A stretch of DNA of 64,000 nt from Pezizomycotina sp. ARF18 (lineage: Eukaryota > Ascomycota). The stretch covers positions 54,909 to 118,908 of the forward strand of contig AZLU01000093.1 of assembly GCA_002224055.1 (NCBI GenBank). Reading direction: 5' to 3'. Below the pieces are notes generated by a model that was given only the letters and a program-made list of their open reading frames with translations, ran no database searches and was not told the origin of the DNA. Positions 36,302-47,249 of the stretch are shown piece by piece. Each line of letters begins with the position of its first letter. The first letter of the stretch is position 1. Position numbers and translations under genes: made by a program.

Positions 36302-36569
36302 TTAATATTCTTGCTTCCGCCGCAAAACAATCTCACTGTTCACCCTCTCCCTGGTATCACCTCTCCTCCCCTTCTCCTCCCACAAACGCTTTCGCCGCTC
36401 TAATATGTCGCCGCAGGAGTTCGTGGTTGAGACAGTAAGCCTGGATCTGAGTAGCCTCTCGTTTAAGGTTTTTGTCAGTGCAGAGCGGCCCTCAGGATCG
36501 CAGACGAACTTGACGTCTTTGAGTTCCAAGCAGCCGCAAATGTAAACGGTTATAGATGACGGTGCACAT
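36302..36569 (-). CDS. MCTK-family protein, divergent member E
   Basis: Start MCTVIYN at 36569; after a one-base shift near 36548, VYICGCLELKDVKFVCDPEG follows, so the head pattern M-C-T-x-x-Y...Y-x-C-x-C is kept. The second Cys pair (CD, NSCGD) is reduced and the RCxxC site is not clear. The tail is charged (DILERRKRLWEEKGRRGDT, then RERVNSEIVLRRKQEY). Length is about 88 residues, half that of members A and B. A TATTTATAC element (minus sense) lies about 150 bp upstream at 36720-36728, a similar spacing to the other members. Confidence 0.45.
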
Positions 36570-37571
36570 GGCTGATTTTTTTTTTCTTTCCGAGATAATA
36601 GGTATCTATCTTTCGACTCAACATAGAACAGGTTTATGAATACGTGAAGATTTTTAGTTTCGAATAGTCTAGTCGGGTCTTAGGAGGTAAGAGTGGGCCA
36701 TCTCGAAGCTCCCTGGGTTGTATAAATACCGGTAATTCCTAGGCGCCAATTTCAAACTTCAGATTCTAATCCGACTCCCAATCCTCAAGCTCTTTCACAT
36801 ACAGAACGCTGTGGTTTGTGAGGATTGAGCGCGTTCGCGTATCCGAGTCCTGAGGCATATTTAATAGACATAAAATATCTGTAACCTTTTTTGAGGAGCA
36901 GAAAGAAAAACACTATACTCTGATCATTCTTTTGCTTTGTTGATGTCAATATCGATGGCCATTAGATCTAGAATTCAAAAGCAGCATGCACTAAGCGGCA
37001 TGTCTTCCGACGCGGCTTAGTATATCCTTGCATTTATAGGCTTATTCTCGAACTTGAGTTCGGTTAGCTAGAGATCGAAAATTCTGAAGATTGAAATTGG
37101 ATGCTTATCCAATTTTAGTTTATCCACTACTTTGACAGGATGCCCTGCCATTCAAATGTATCGCAGTTCTCGGCCCTGCATCCTGGCTGCGATAGCCGCT
37201 CTCTTGCAGGCCGTTAGGACCATACGCTCCTCTATAAGTTATCAATTCTATGATTCGCTTCACGCATCAAGGACTCCGGCACCTTCTGTCGTCTTTTTCT
37301 CCCACAAGCCTTATAAAACTATCTAACAGCATGTAAGTTGGTATCGAGGCTAAAGTTTCACATGAAGAAATAATTATTCTGTGTGAACGTCGAGAAGAAC
37401 GTATAAAAGGTCTTCTGGCTAGTTAATCTGTCTTTCTAATCCATAATCTCGACCTCAGAATCTCAAAGCAAGTCATTGTCAGTTTAAAGTCGCCCGAAGA
37501 AACAGATAGCACCCCGGGCCTACGACACATCAAAGCTTACAATTCAGCGAATTCTTCTCAGAGAAAGCGCT
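36570..37571. other. Intergenic between divergent genes
   Basis: Member E (minus) and the hypothetical gene at 37572 (plus) diverge from here. Besides TATA elements at 36720-36728 and 37401-37410 nothing is recognised. Confidence 0.4.
37401..37410 (+). promoter_or_regulatory. TATA box of the gene at 37572
   Basis: GTATAAAAGG, a near-consensus TATA box, lies about 165 bp before the ATG at 37572 and is followed by an AC-rich leader. Confidence 0.5.
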
Positions 37572-38016
37572 ATGCCTAACCAAAACCAGCTTGCCCACCT
37601 CGCAGCACTTGATCGTTCTGGCGAAATGCTCTCGTCATCCTCCTGACGGATCTCAGCCCAACACCAACCACGGTACCGCAATGAACATAGCTAACGAGAT
37701 CGTCGCTAGACGAACTGATAGAATGTCGCTGCTTACAAACCCACAACGCAATCTGCTAATGCACGAGATATATGGCTACCTAAGGGGCGTAATAGCTTCG
37801 CGGCTCGAGAGCTCGGATACTACGACTATGATCGGGTTGTTGAGCCGGTCGATGAGTATGATCCAGATGCGTAGGACTGACGGTGCTTGGCACATTATTG
37901 CTCGGGCTCGAGATCCCGGGTATCGTATGGGAGCTAACTGCGACCGCTACACGTGGATAGTTCATGACTTGAATCGCTGGCTGTGTTGTCATACAGAACT
38001 CCCTAAGCACGGATGA
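37572..38016 (+). CDS. Hypothetical small protein
   Basis: I do not recognise the family. The ATG at 37572 gives MPNQNQLAHLAALDRSGEML. After a frame change near 37630 it reads PDGSQPNTNHGTAMNIANEI, TNPQRNLLMHEIYGYLRG, then ARELGYYDYDRVVEPVDEY in a neighbouring frame and finally WHIIARARDPGYRMGANC to a stop at 38016. The combined length is about 145 residues, hydrophilic, with no signal peptide. A good TATA box and leader support a real gene; frame changes at base runs near 37630 and 37790 complicate it. The residue pattern YYDYDR/VDEYDP suggests an acidic linker. Confidence 0.38.
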
Positions 38017-38493
38017 GGCCAACAGGTGCTACAAAGACTACAATGTTTTGCTCTCGTCTTAAAATCCTTTTCTTTTTTTCTCGTGCACCGTGACGAGAGA
38101 CTGCCCACCGACTACCTATCTCTTCTGATAGAATCATGGAAGTATATCGCTTGTTATGTCCTGATAACTGAGCGTGGGTATGTACTTTCTTTATTGGAGG
38201 ACTTCAATAGGGTTCATGCTACATAGATCCTACCAAGATAGATTAGTTAATACACTAGATCTGAATTAAAAGAATGAAGAAATACGTCGTGAAAGTACGT
38301 GTTCATTATATTAAAATTACATATTGGATAGCCATCCGCCTTAGTACAGAATTCCCAAAGCTTCAATGCTTCCTCAGTTTAATCCCCAGCGCCGGAACCT
38401 CCAACCCACCACCTTCTATCATACTCAAAAACAACAACATCCACGGCTTCCCAATTAATAGTCCAAATATCACCACTAAAAGTGTCGTGCACT
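38017..38493. other. Intergenic between convergent genes
   Basis: Short frames only. It presumably carries the 3' ends of the hypothetical gene and of the split beta-lactamase-like gene. Confidence 0.4.
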
Positions 38494-38838
38494 ACTAATA
38501 CACCAACCCATTCTGCTCCTTCGTTACGATCGTCTCCGGCGAAATCCTCCACCTAATCCCTTCCTCATCAACAGTATACAACCTAAAACTTCTCGTCGCC
38601 GCACTGACACCGTACAACAACGCGTAATTACCGATCATATCAAACCCGTCACTAAAGAATCCCGAAATCCTAAATCCCGGCCCTCGTCCTCTGTAATCGT
38701 AAAGTTCGCTTTATCAAAAGAATAAGTACCAGCATACTTGTTCGCCGCAGGGGTAACAGCCAGCTCCTCCGCCGCTGATAATATTCCTAAATAGCGCATT
38801 TTGGAGTACGTATATCGCGACCCCGCGCGGGTGATGAA
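38494..38838 (-). pseudogene. C-terminal part of a beta-lactamase-like serine hydrolase, split by Copia copy 2
   Basis: Read on the minus strand: RYTYSKMRYLGILSAAEELA, PAANKYAGTYS, ANFTITEDEGRDLGF, MIGNYALLYGVSAATRSFRL, YTVDEEGIRWRISPETIV and a stop at 38494. AANKYAGTYS corresponds to the R/K-Y-x-G-x-Y segment that begins the C-terminal lipocalin-like domain of fungal beta-lactamase-family proteins. It joins directly to the part at 43701-44227 if the retroelement and one copy of GCAAG are removed. A frame change lies near 38655. Confidence 0.72.
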
Positions 38839-38843
38839 GCAAG
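38839..38843. repeat. Target-site duplication, left copy (GCAAG)
   Basis: GCAAG immediately precedes Copia copy 2 and is repeated exactly at 43696-43700 immediately after it. Confidence 0.88.
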
Positions 38844-39154
38844 TGCTAGCTATTGGGCATGCCAAGAGGCATGACAAGTCTATAGGCATCGAGGTAATGC
38901 TTGTATAGCTGAGGAACAAGGAACTTCAGCTAGAGATATCAAGATCTCAGCTATAGATGTTAAGGAGATTACGACGATAAGGCTCTGCGAGCCGTCGAGG
39001 TAGACTATATATATTATATTAAGATTATAGTATTATTAGTTTATTATATATAGTATTATATATTCCCTTAGTTAGTCTAGTTAGTTTAGAGTTAAATCTA
39101 TAAGTTCGATCCTATCCTATATTATTAGATATATACCATATATCTACGCTAGCA
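38844..39154 (+). repeat. 5' LTR of Copia copy 2
   Basis: The outer 100-110 bases retain CpA/TpG and match the outer end of the LTR at 6784-7097. The inner two thirds are RIP-altered. Confidence 0.9.
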
Positions 39155-42100
39155 GGTTATAAGCCTAATTAGTAACATATCTTAATAAACGTATAGACTT
39201 ACTTCTTAATCTTCCTAAACGATATATCTTACGATATCTCTCTTACTAAGTTTAACGAGGTAAAGCTAAAGCTAATCTTACAAACTACCTCGATTAGAGT
39301 ATACACATAACTACGTTCCTTAAATATAATAAAGTCTAAGATATTACTAGTAAACCGCTTAAAGCTACGGTAGCTAACGTAAAGCCTAATACTAAAGATT
39401 AAAATAATAACTTAAAGACGTATACTATTATTAAAGCTTACTACGAGGTAAAGACTCGACGTACTTATCTACGATCTACTAATAATAGCGCGAATAAGGT
39501 ATAAGATACCTTAAGTTTAGTATATATCGCTATTACCGCTATTAGTAAGCCTTATATTAGAAAATAATTAAGGTAGATTCGACTTAAGAATAAAGTCGAT
39601 ATTTAAGAATTTATATAGAAGTATTAAGATCTTATTAGAATATATAATAAGATATTAGGCTTAATCTTAATAGAGAAGACTAAGGCGGAGACGGCGGAGA
39701 AGACGGAGCTAGGTATAGGCCTAAAGAATAATATAGCTATAGTAGAGGCTATTAATCTCGTCTATAGTAACCTTAATAGCGACTAGGAGACGTTTATCAC
39801 GAACTTTAATAGATAACGGATTTAATAATAAAGAACCGACCCTCGATATACTCGAAAAGGCGCTACTCGTTAAAGAAGTAAAGCGTAAAATATAATATAC
39901 CGGAGACGTTAGCTCTAAGAATAATAAGGCGCTATTTAGAAGGAATAGCCGAGGTAAAACCTAAAGAAACGATAAGAAGGTTTATAAGTTCGAGGATAAA
40001 TATTACTACTACGATAAGGTCAGATATAAGAGGGACTATAGAAAGCGTATAAAGGATAAGAAGATAGCGGTAATAACGGGTATTAGGCCTTATAGTATAA
40101 ACCTTAGTACGAGATACTAGCTCTTAAAGAATAATCCGGTAGTTCTCGACTTAGGCGTATCTTCTTATATAACGATAGTAAGAGAAGTATTTTCTACCTA
40201 TAAACCTCTCTTAAAGCTATAGAATATTACGATCGGTAATAAAAAGTACTATAGACTATTAGTACTAGCTTAGTATTTATAAAGCTTAGTAGAGAGCACG
40301 GCGGTAGTCTTATTAAACTTAAGAATACGCTATACGCTCTAAAGATAAAGTATAGCCTATTCTCGATCTCTCGCGTAATAAGGTAGGATATATAATAACA
40401 ATCCGATAAAGTAGATATACGATAACTAGACCGGGCTAAAGATTAAAGCTACTATAAAAATAGGACTATAAAGATCTTAGGTAAGATTATAATACTATAA
40501 GGAAGAGTTTAGCTCTCGTTACTATATAAGAATATATAAACGGCTCGGATATATCGGTAAAAATTATATTAAACGAATAATTAAGTATAGAAGCGTTATA
40601 GTATTACTAAAGACGATAGAGATCTATAGCTATATTAACTACGAGGCCTATAGACTTACTAAATTAAAGACTATACTAAACCGCGAAAACCCCGTTTAGG
40701 TAAGTATAAGCTAATAGAGATAATCTTCTTAGATTTCTACTAATAGGCGTATATAAAGAGCCTCGGAGATTATATAGGGTTTATTATTTTTTTTAAAGGA
40801 ATAGTCAGAAGTTTAGATCTACTTTATAAAAGATAAAAAGGTAGAGACGATACTCTTATACTTTAATAATACTCTTAAGATAGCTAAACGTTAGTCGAAC
40901 CTTAAGCTTATTAAGCTATAATACGATAAAAGTAAAAAATATACCTTAATCGATAGACGCTATAATAAAATAGGAATCGTAGTCTATATCTTAGCTATAT
41001 ACGTATTTAATAAAATAGCGTACCTAAAAAGCTTAATTAGATTCTTATCGATAGATTAAAAATAATATTAGCCGCGTCGGAATTACCGCCGTAGCTATAG
41101 ATAGAGGCGGTAAATTATTATAATCTAATTTATAACTATACGCTATTAAGGCCGCTCGAGGTACTAAAGAATAGTAAATAGACGATACCGTAGGGAAGAT
41201 AGAAAGGTAGAACTCCCGATATCTTAAACTTTAAGATATTAGTAAACTATACTACGTATATATTAATAATAAACTTTAGAAAAAGCTAGATAATACTATT
41301 AAGAAAATATATTTTATAGGCCTAGAGGCTTATAATATCTACTAAGTCTAAATTCTACTATTTATAAAGTACTAATCTATAGAGATATTAGATTCTAATT
41401 AAATCGACCTTTAAAGTATATAACTTTGTAGAGGATAATAAAGATTCTCTAAGTATATTAAAACGGTAACAGCGCTAGATTAAATTAAAACTTAATTTCT
41501 AATCGTTAATTAGATATCTACGAGACGATTATACTAGAATAGCCCGAGGATAAAAGTAAAGATCTCGATAACGCTAGTCTATAGCTAAGATCCGAGGATG
41601 CTTACTTTATAGAGGAAGTTACGTAGATACTATAAGATAGATTATAACGATTAACTAAAGATAATAGGCGTATTCCCGAATCGCTAAAGATAAGATCTAG
41701 TAATTAAACTATAAAGATACCCTATAGGCTAAGATACGTTAGTAAAGATCTAATAGCTATACGCCTTAAGAGAAGGCCTATAAAGGATTAATAGTATATA
41801 TCGATAAACTAGAGCTACTTACCTACGAAGAGGCTATAAGCTCTATAAACTATAAGGGATAGTATATATCGATAGATTAAGAACTATTCTCGATTAAAGA
41901 ATAAGACGTATAGAAATCTATAGATTTTAAGATCTCTTCCCGGAAGATAATATCGTCAATAGTAAATAGGTATTTAAGTATAAGCGCGATATTACTAGTT
42001 AGATTATAATATTAAGTCGAGACTAGTTACTTAAAGCTTTATATAAAAGTAAAAGATTAATTATAACGAGATATACGTATTGGTAGCTAAGATATTAATA

Positions 42101-43382
42101 GTAAGCTATTCTTTGTATTAGTAGCCTAACTTAATCTTAAATATAAGTAGATAGATATAATAACGGCCTTCTTTATATCTAAACTAAAGTAGAGAATTAT
42201 CGTTAGGCTTTTAGAAGGGAGTAAAATTAATAGATTAGTTTAATTAATAAAAACTCTATACGGCCTTAAATAGTTACCTCGAAAATAGTACGGAGAACTT
42301 ATCTTAGTTTTTAAATTACTAAAGTTTAAAGTTTATTAGCTCGATAATAGTTATTTATTAGTAAGGATTATTAGCTAATAATAATTATCTATATTAATAA
42401 TCTATTAATAGCTAGATCTAATAAATATAAAGTCGAGATACTTAAGCGAGATCTTAGTTTATACTTTAAGATAAAGGATATAGGGCCGGTAGCTTATTTC
42501 TTAGATATATAGATAAAAGACTAGGTCTAAAGATCGACGTCGCCTAGTACTATATTAGTCCGTATATATACGATCGCTCCTTAAGAGATTTAGGCTTAAA
42601 GATACTTCTAGGATTAATACTCCTATAGAAAAGAAAAGTATCCTTAAACGAAGGATTAAGATACTATACTAGTAGTATAGTATCGATAGATAGTAAAAAG
42701 TTTAATCTATACTTTATTTACTAGGCTAACCGATACCTTCGCTATCTTAACGTTAGAGTAATACGTTAGCGAAGTAAACTAAACTTATAAAAAGGTAATA
42801 AAAAGTACTATAATATTAGGAAAATCTCTCGATTATACGCTTACGTATTATACCTATAAGATAGAGGATAAAATATTAGATTATATATCTATATAGACGC
42901 CGACTAGGCCGAATATAAGCTTACTTATAAATCTACTACTAACTATATAATAACGTTTAACGGAATAGCTATCTTATACTATTTAAAAAAGTAATACTAT
43001 AGCTACTAATAGTATAAGGTAGAATATATAGCTATAGGGAGGCTTTATAGGAAGCTCTCTAAATACTTTAGATACTAAAGGATATATAGTAGCCTTTAAG
43101 TTTAAGGCTCCTAATAATATCGAGATATATATAATAATTAAAGTACTATTAGTATTATGAAGGATCCTAAATACTATAGTAGAACTAAGTATATCGATAT
43201 ATAATATTATTTTATAAGGGAACTAGTTCGAGAAGGAACTATCGAGCCTTATATATAAATCGGAGGATAATATCGCGGATATGCTTACTAAACCGCTTAT
43301 AAAGATATCTTACGATAGCGCTATAAAGGCTATAGGTATAAGAAGATAGGATAAAGATTATTAATATTATCGATAAGGGAGG

Positions 43383-43695
43383 TGCTAGCTATTAAGTATA
43401 CTAAAGAGGTATAATAAGTCTATAGGTATTAAGGTAATACTTATATAGCTAAGGAATAAGGAACTTTAGCTAGAGATATTAAGATCTTAGCTATAGATAT
43501 TAAGGAGATTACGACGATAAGGCTCTACGAGCCGTCGAGGCAGACTGTATATATTATATTAAGATTATAGTATTATTAGTTTATTATATATAGTATCGTG
43601 TATTCCCTCAGTTAGTCTAGTTAGTTTAGAGTCAAATCTACAAGTTCGATCCTATCCTATATTATTAGATATCATACCATACATCTGCGCCAGTA
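43383..43695 (+). repeat. 3' LTR of Copia copy 2
   Basis: It aligns with 38844-39154. Here the outer end (about 43590-43695) is the better preserved part and the inner end is RIP-altered, the mirror image of the 5' LTR. Confidence 0.9.
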
Positions 43696-43700
43696 GCAAG

Positions 43701-44227
43701 AACAGAAAACGTAAGGTCGTATTCGGGAATCCAACCGATGATCGAATTAAACGCAATATACGAGCCGGCTGTGGTATACACATCGATCGGCCGCCGGCTC
43801 TTGGTGAAGTTTGTGGGCCTGTATATCGCCCACGGCGTCCCCAAGTGCTCGTACGGCGAACTCATGAACGATCTCGGCTTTAATTACTCCCTGGATTTCG
43901 CTGTGCCGAGTAACTTCGGTATACCGTGAATGTACAAGTTCAGATCATTCGTGGTGGAGTATAATACGCCGCACGCCCACCGGGAGCGTTAACGAGTCCG
44001 TACGACACCGTCGTCTTCAAAAAGTTTTCTCTAACACAATCCGTATCGCGGCTCTTACATTCCTTAATACCTGTAATATTCTTCCCTTGGGAAATCCCAG
44101 AAGAGGTAAGAACGCCCCGCGTCGTAGTCGATGCTTGCTCGGGCGGGAGGATTGGGCCGGTCGGCGGGCAGTAGGCGAGCACGCCTTCCCCAAAGAGAAA
44201 AGACGAGAAAACAGGCGCGAAGTTCAT
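43701..44227 (-). pseudogene. N-terminal and middle part of the split beta-lactamase-like gene
   Basis: Start MNFAPVFSSFLFGEGVLAYC at 44227 reads as a signal peptide, followed by CPPTGPILPPEQ, the usual start of secreted fungal beta-lactamase-family proteins. Then come ECKSRDTDCVRENFLKT, NAPGGRAAYYTP, DLNLYIHGIPKLLGTAKSRE, LKPRSFMSSPYEHLGTPWAI, RPIDVYTTAGSYIAFNSIIG and WIPEYDLTFSVLA, at which point the retroelement begins. The segment carrying the catalytic SxxK and YxN motifs, normally between the Cys-Pro start and the GG-x-A-x-Y-T-P block, is not present. The gene was therefore already internally deleted, or belongs to a shortened subfamily, apart from the insertion. Frame changes lie near 43920 and 43870. 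Confidence 0.72.
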
Positions 44228-45444
44228 TGTGAGAAATGAAGCTTACGGACAAAATTCAAGGAATGTTATGGATTAGTTGGAGGATTGATATTTGCCCATG
44301 GAGATTTTTCCGGTTAGAGGACAGGGAATATAAAGAAAAATTTGGCCGTCTCCACTTGAGGGCTTGATATGTCTGGTTCCCGGTGATGATCCCCGCATCA
44401 GCATTGAACTCTCCATTGCATCCATGGAGATCATCCGTCGAATTAGATTCCTTTGCGATTGAGAAATAATAGCCTATAGGAGATTCGAATTCTTCTCTAA
44501 AAGTTATTCCACTTGATATATACGAAGCCTATCAAAAAAAAGCTTGAACAGAAAGGAGTCTCACCGAAAGGATCACATCCGCAAATTCGTTTAAATTACG
44601 ACCTCAAATCTATCCGTTAAAAGTCTCCACCCTCCGGCGTCGAGTGTTTGGAAAGGATCTCCACAGTTTAGACTCACCGAGGTATCCCTCTCCAGGCTAA
44701 CTCCTGTAGGATTCGTAAATGCTATAACTTGCGGAAAGTTTTCCGCAAGGCGGTGCTCTACCTTGGACCTCCGCGGTAAGATGCTGGTATTCAGACGATG
44801 GCGAAGCCAGGATGCCGAGATGCAGCTGCGTCTAGCGTAGGATCACATTTTCGTATAATTCTAAAGGATTTTCATTTTAGAGGCTCGAACGGAAGTAAGC
44901 GTCATCAGGATTGTCTTATCTATAGCTTATAGATGCCATGGATGCACAGGTTGCAGACAGAAAAAAGAAAAAAAAAAACCATCCCTGGGAATTCTTTCTA
45001 GCTGCCGTAAAGCTAAAGCAGCTTTCATTTCAGTCTATTTCCGTTGTTCGGATAGGGAAACCCTTCCGCCATTAGCCTGATCAGGCTAAGTTAGTATGCG
45101 GTAATACTGGACATATTATGATTCGGGCCCACTTTGAAAAATATTAGCAATCCGTAGCTAACGTCTGTCGTTATATTCCCTTCGAGCAGTCTAAGAAGAG
45201 AGGAAAGCGGCGATTGGGTTGGGGGGTAAGGGGCAGACCCGAAAAACGGACTTCAATTTGAGTTGCAATTCAGACGCAATTCACGATCACGAAGGCGCCA
45301 TTCTTCAGAAAATCCCTTCAATTCTAATGCTACTCTAAACTATGCTATCTAAAAACACTCTCTCTCACACACAAAAAAAAAAAAAAAAAAATCTCTCTAA
45401 ACCCTTATCATCACCACCTCATCCCCTAAACACCTACATACTTA
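44228..45444. other. Intergenic
   Basis: No gene is recognised. A TATA-like ATATAAAG occurs at 44329-44336 and poly-A runs at 44962-44978 and 45369-45390. The left end should hold the promoter of the beta-lactamase-like gene. Confidence 0.4.
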
Positions 45445-45730
45445 CTAAACTGTCTCACGCTTCAACAACCCACCAATCCACCTACCAGCTGCTTGCCAGC
45501 GCCTAGCGCGGTGATCCACCTCTTTGCCCTCTGTGGACCGCGTCAGGGAGCTTGTAGCTCTTCTGAGCGGGGTTGTGCCCGCAGGTTTGCGAGTGCAGAC
45601 TGACGTCGCTGAGCCTGCGCTCGCGGACGTGCCAGTCTCCATCGCAGTACTCCCAGTTCGCCAGGCTGTCGCAGGACCTGCTGCAGTCCCAGCGATAGAC
45701 GAACTGGGAGTAGTTCTTGGTCTTCGCCAT
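45445..45730 (-). CDS. Small orphan Cys-containing protein
   Basis: I do not recognise the family. Start MAKTKNYSQFVYRWDCSRSC at 45730, then DSLANWEYCDGDWHVRERRL, SDVSLHSQTCGHNPAQKS and LPDAVH. From about 45530 two frames are possible: one stops at 45503 after GQRGGSPR, the other continues EGKEVDHRARRWQAAGRWIG to a stop at 45445. Codon use is strongly biased to G/C in third positions (GAC, TGC, CTG, AAC), unlike chance frames nearby, which supports a real gene. Four Cys and many Trp/Tyr suggest a compact fold; no signal peptide is seen, so it would be cytosolic. Confidence 0.52.
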
Positions 45731-47051
45731 GGTGTTGCGAGCCTCTTTTGGGGTAGGGGGGGGGGTTGTTTTGTGGGTTGGGGGTGAAGGACCTGTGGGG
45801 GGTTGCCTTTTGGGCGGTTTCTTTGAGTCCTTCTGGTGGGTTTGCTGCTTGTTCGCTGGTTTTGTGTTCCTGTGAGCAGCTTTGGGGGTTGAGGGTTTCT
45901 TGGAGGGGTGATGTAAAAGAAGAAAGGAAATGGAAGAAGGAGGGAAGACGCGCTTTTATAGACGATTAGAGTTTTCTTTCGGCCATGAAATAGCCTTTTT
46001 CACGATGTTGTTGTTTACTACGCGTCGTTGCAACTTTGCGTAGATGATAATCATTTTTCATTGTGAAGGTTAACGGCGGAGGACCAATAGTTGGTGGCCG
46101 TGGTGAGTATCGAAACAAAGGTTAATTGTCGTGATGGTCGACTTTGCAACTGTACTTCTACCGTGGGAGGTTTCTAGCTCCCCCCACACCAAATGCGAAA
46201 ATGGAGGGTCAGCTTATACGGCTACCACAGCAGCAGCTACTACTCCATATAAACTATAGGATTAAATTCATGCAAAGAAGGACAGCAAGAAAAGCCCAGC
46301 CACCAGCCTTGAACTTCCAACCCCCAATCTGGTCGGCGGCATTCATCGATATATCTCATCAACAAATAATGTCTAACACTTACATCGACTTCCATGACTC
46401 GCTCTCTGTGTCACGATCCCCACCCCGCAAATTTAAGATTTGATAGGTGCGCAGGGAAACCACGGTACGACAAAGTTCGATGGGAATTCCCGAGATCTAT
46501 ACTAAATGCGTCCGCTTCCAGCTTAGCCTTTCCGGCAACGGTCGTTTCGTACTACCGTGACGTTCGCCCTGAAATGCACATGGCAGAAAACGTCTAGAAG
46601 GATATCAACACATTTGTGTGACAAATAGTAGATAATGTTGCGATAGCAACTCATATGCCTGCTATTGATACTACAGGTGGGGTTGCTGTGGAGGGGGCGA
46701 GCAGTGGGGCATAAAAAGGGACGGTTCTGTCTGTTCAGTTTTCCCGAATTCTTTATTTTTGTCATGAGAAACCAAAAAGGTGAATATCCCAAAACTTTCG
46801 AGGGAGATTAGGATCTCATTCCACTTCTCTCCACTTTTCGAGAATAAAGTTCGAGGTTCGCGCATTTTACTTTAGCGCAGCTCCCGAAATATTCCGTAAC
46901 AACGTCACCAACGATCCGTCGTTTTAGCAACGCTATATCTCCGACATCACAGAAATCACGGGCAAAACTTTCCGATTTATTCCGAGCTTCAAAAGTCTAA
47001 CCTCTTCCATCACCAACTCGCGACCCTCGCGCTTCCCCAAAAAAAATTACG
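45731..47051. other. Intergenic between divergent small genes
   Basis: A G-rich run follows the start of the orphan gene (45753-45785). The remainder shows short frames without motifs and probably contains promoters for 45730 (minus) and 47052 (plus). Confidence 0.4.
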
Positions 47052-47249
47052 ATGGCAACCGGCTCAGGTACCCGCTCGAGAAGGAGCAGGCGCACTTCCT
47101 CCCGCTCGCGAAGGAGCGGAGGCGGCTTTAAGAGGTTCCTCAGGTCTCTCTTCTGTTCGGTCATCAATACAAGCAGCGGCGGCAGAGCCGAGCTCCCCGG
47201 GCTAGTCTGCGGAACAACTCCGCAAGTGAGGAATCACAGGTATACCTGA
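47052..47249 (+). CDS. Small Arg/Ser-rich protein
   Basis: A 65-residue frame starting MATGSGTRSRRSRRTSSRSR with a repeated SRRS unit, then GGGFKRFLRSLFCSVINTSS. The basic RS/SR region followed by an amphipathic FKRFLRSLFCSVI segment could bind nucleic acid or membrane. The ATG has a good context (A at -3, A run before it) and codon use is GC-rich in third positions. I recognise no family, and the size makes it uncertain. Confidence 0.35.
   Translation: MATGSGTRSRRSRRTSSRSRRSGGGFKRFLRSLFCSVINTSSGGRAELPGLVCGTTPQVRNHRYT

Larger units (their letters stand above)
38844..43695 (+). mobile_element. Ty1/Copia LTR retrotransposon, copy 2, RIP fossil
   Basis: A 4.85-kb element on the plus strand, same family as copy 1 but in opposite orientation. 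LTRs of 311 and 313 bp and the 5-bp duplication GCAAG bound it. Next to the 5' LTR is a degenerate primer-binding site (about 39155-39168) of the initiator tRNA-Met half-molecule type; a purine tract (43373-43382) precedes the 3' LTR. Degraded traces of a zinc-knuckle region (about 39.98-40.05 kb), reverse transcriptase (about 42.38-42.43 kb) and RNase H (about 42.88-42.95 kb) stand in Copia order. The interior has almost no CpA or TpG and no frame above 60 codons; it is thoroughly broken. It interrupts a beta-lactamase-like gene. Intact duplications and sharp borders argue for a fairly recent insertion that was mutated soon after. Confidence 0.93.

Noticed and set aside
28155-36569. MCTK array as a mobile element or CRISPR-like repeat
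   Set aside because: The units are divergent protein-coding genes with irregular spacing and no terminal repeats or short identical repeats.
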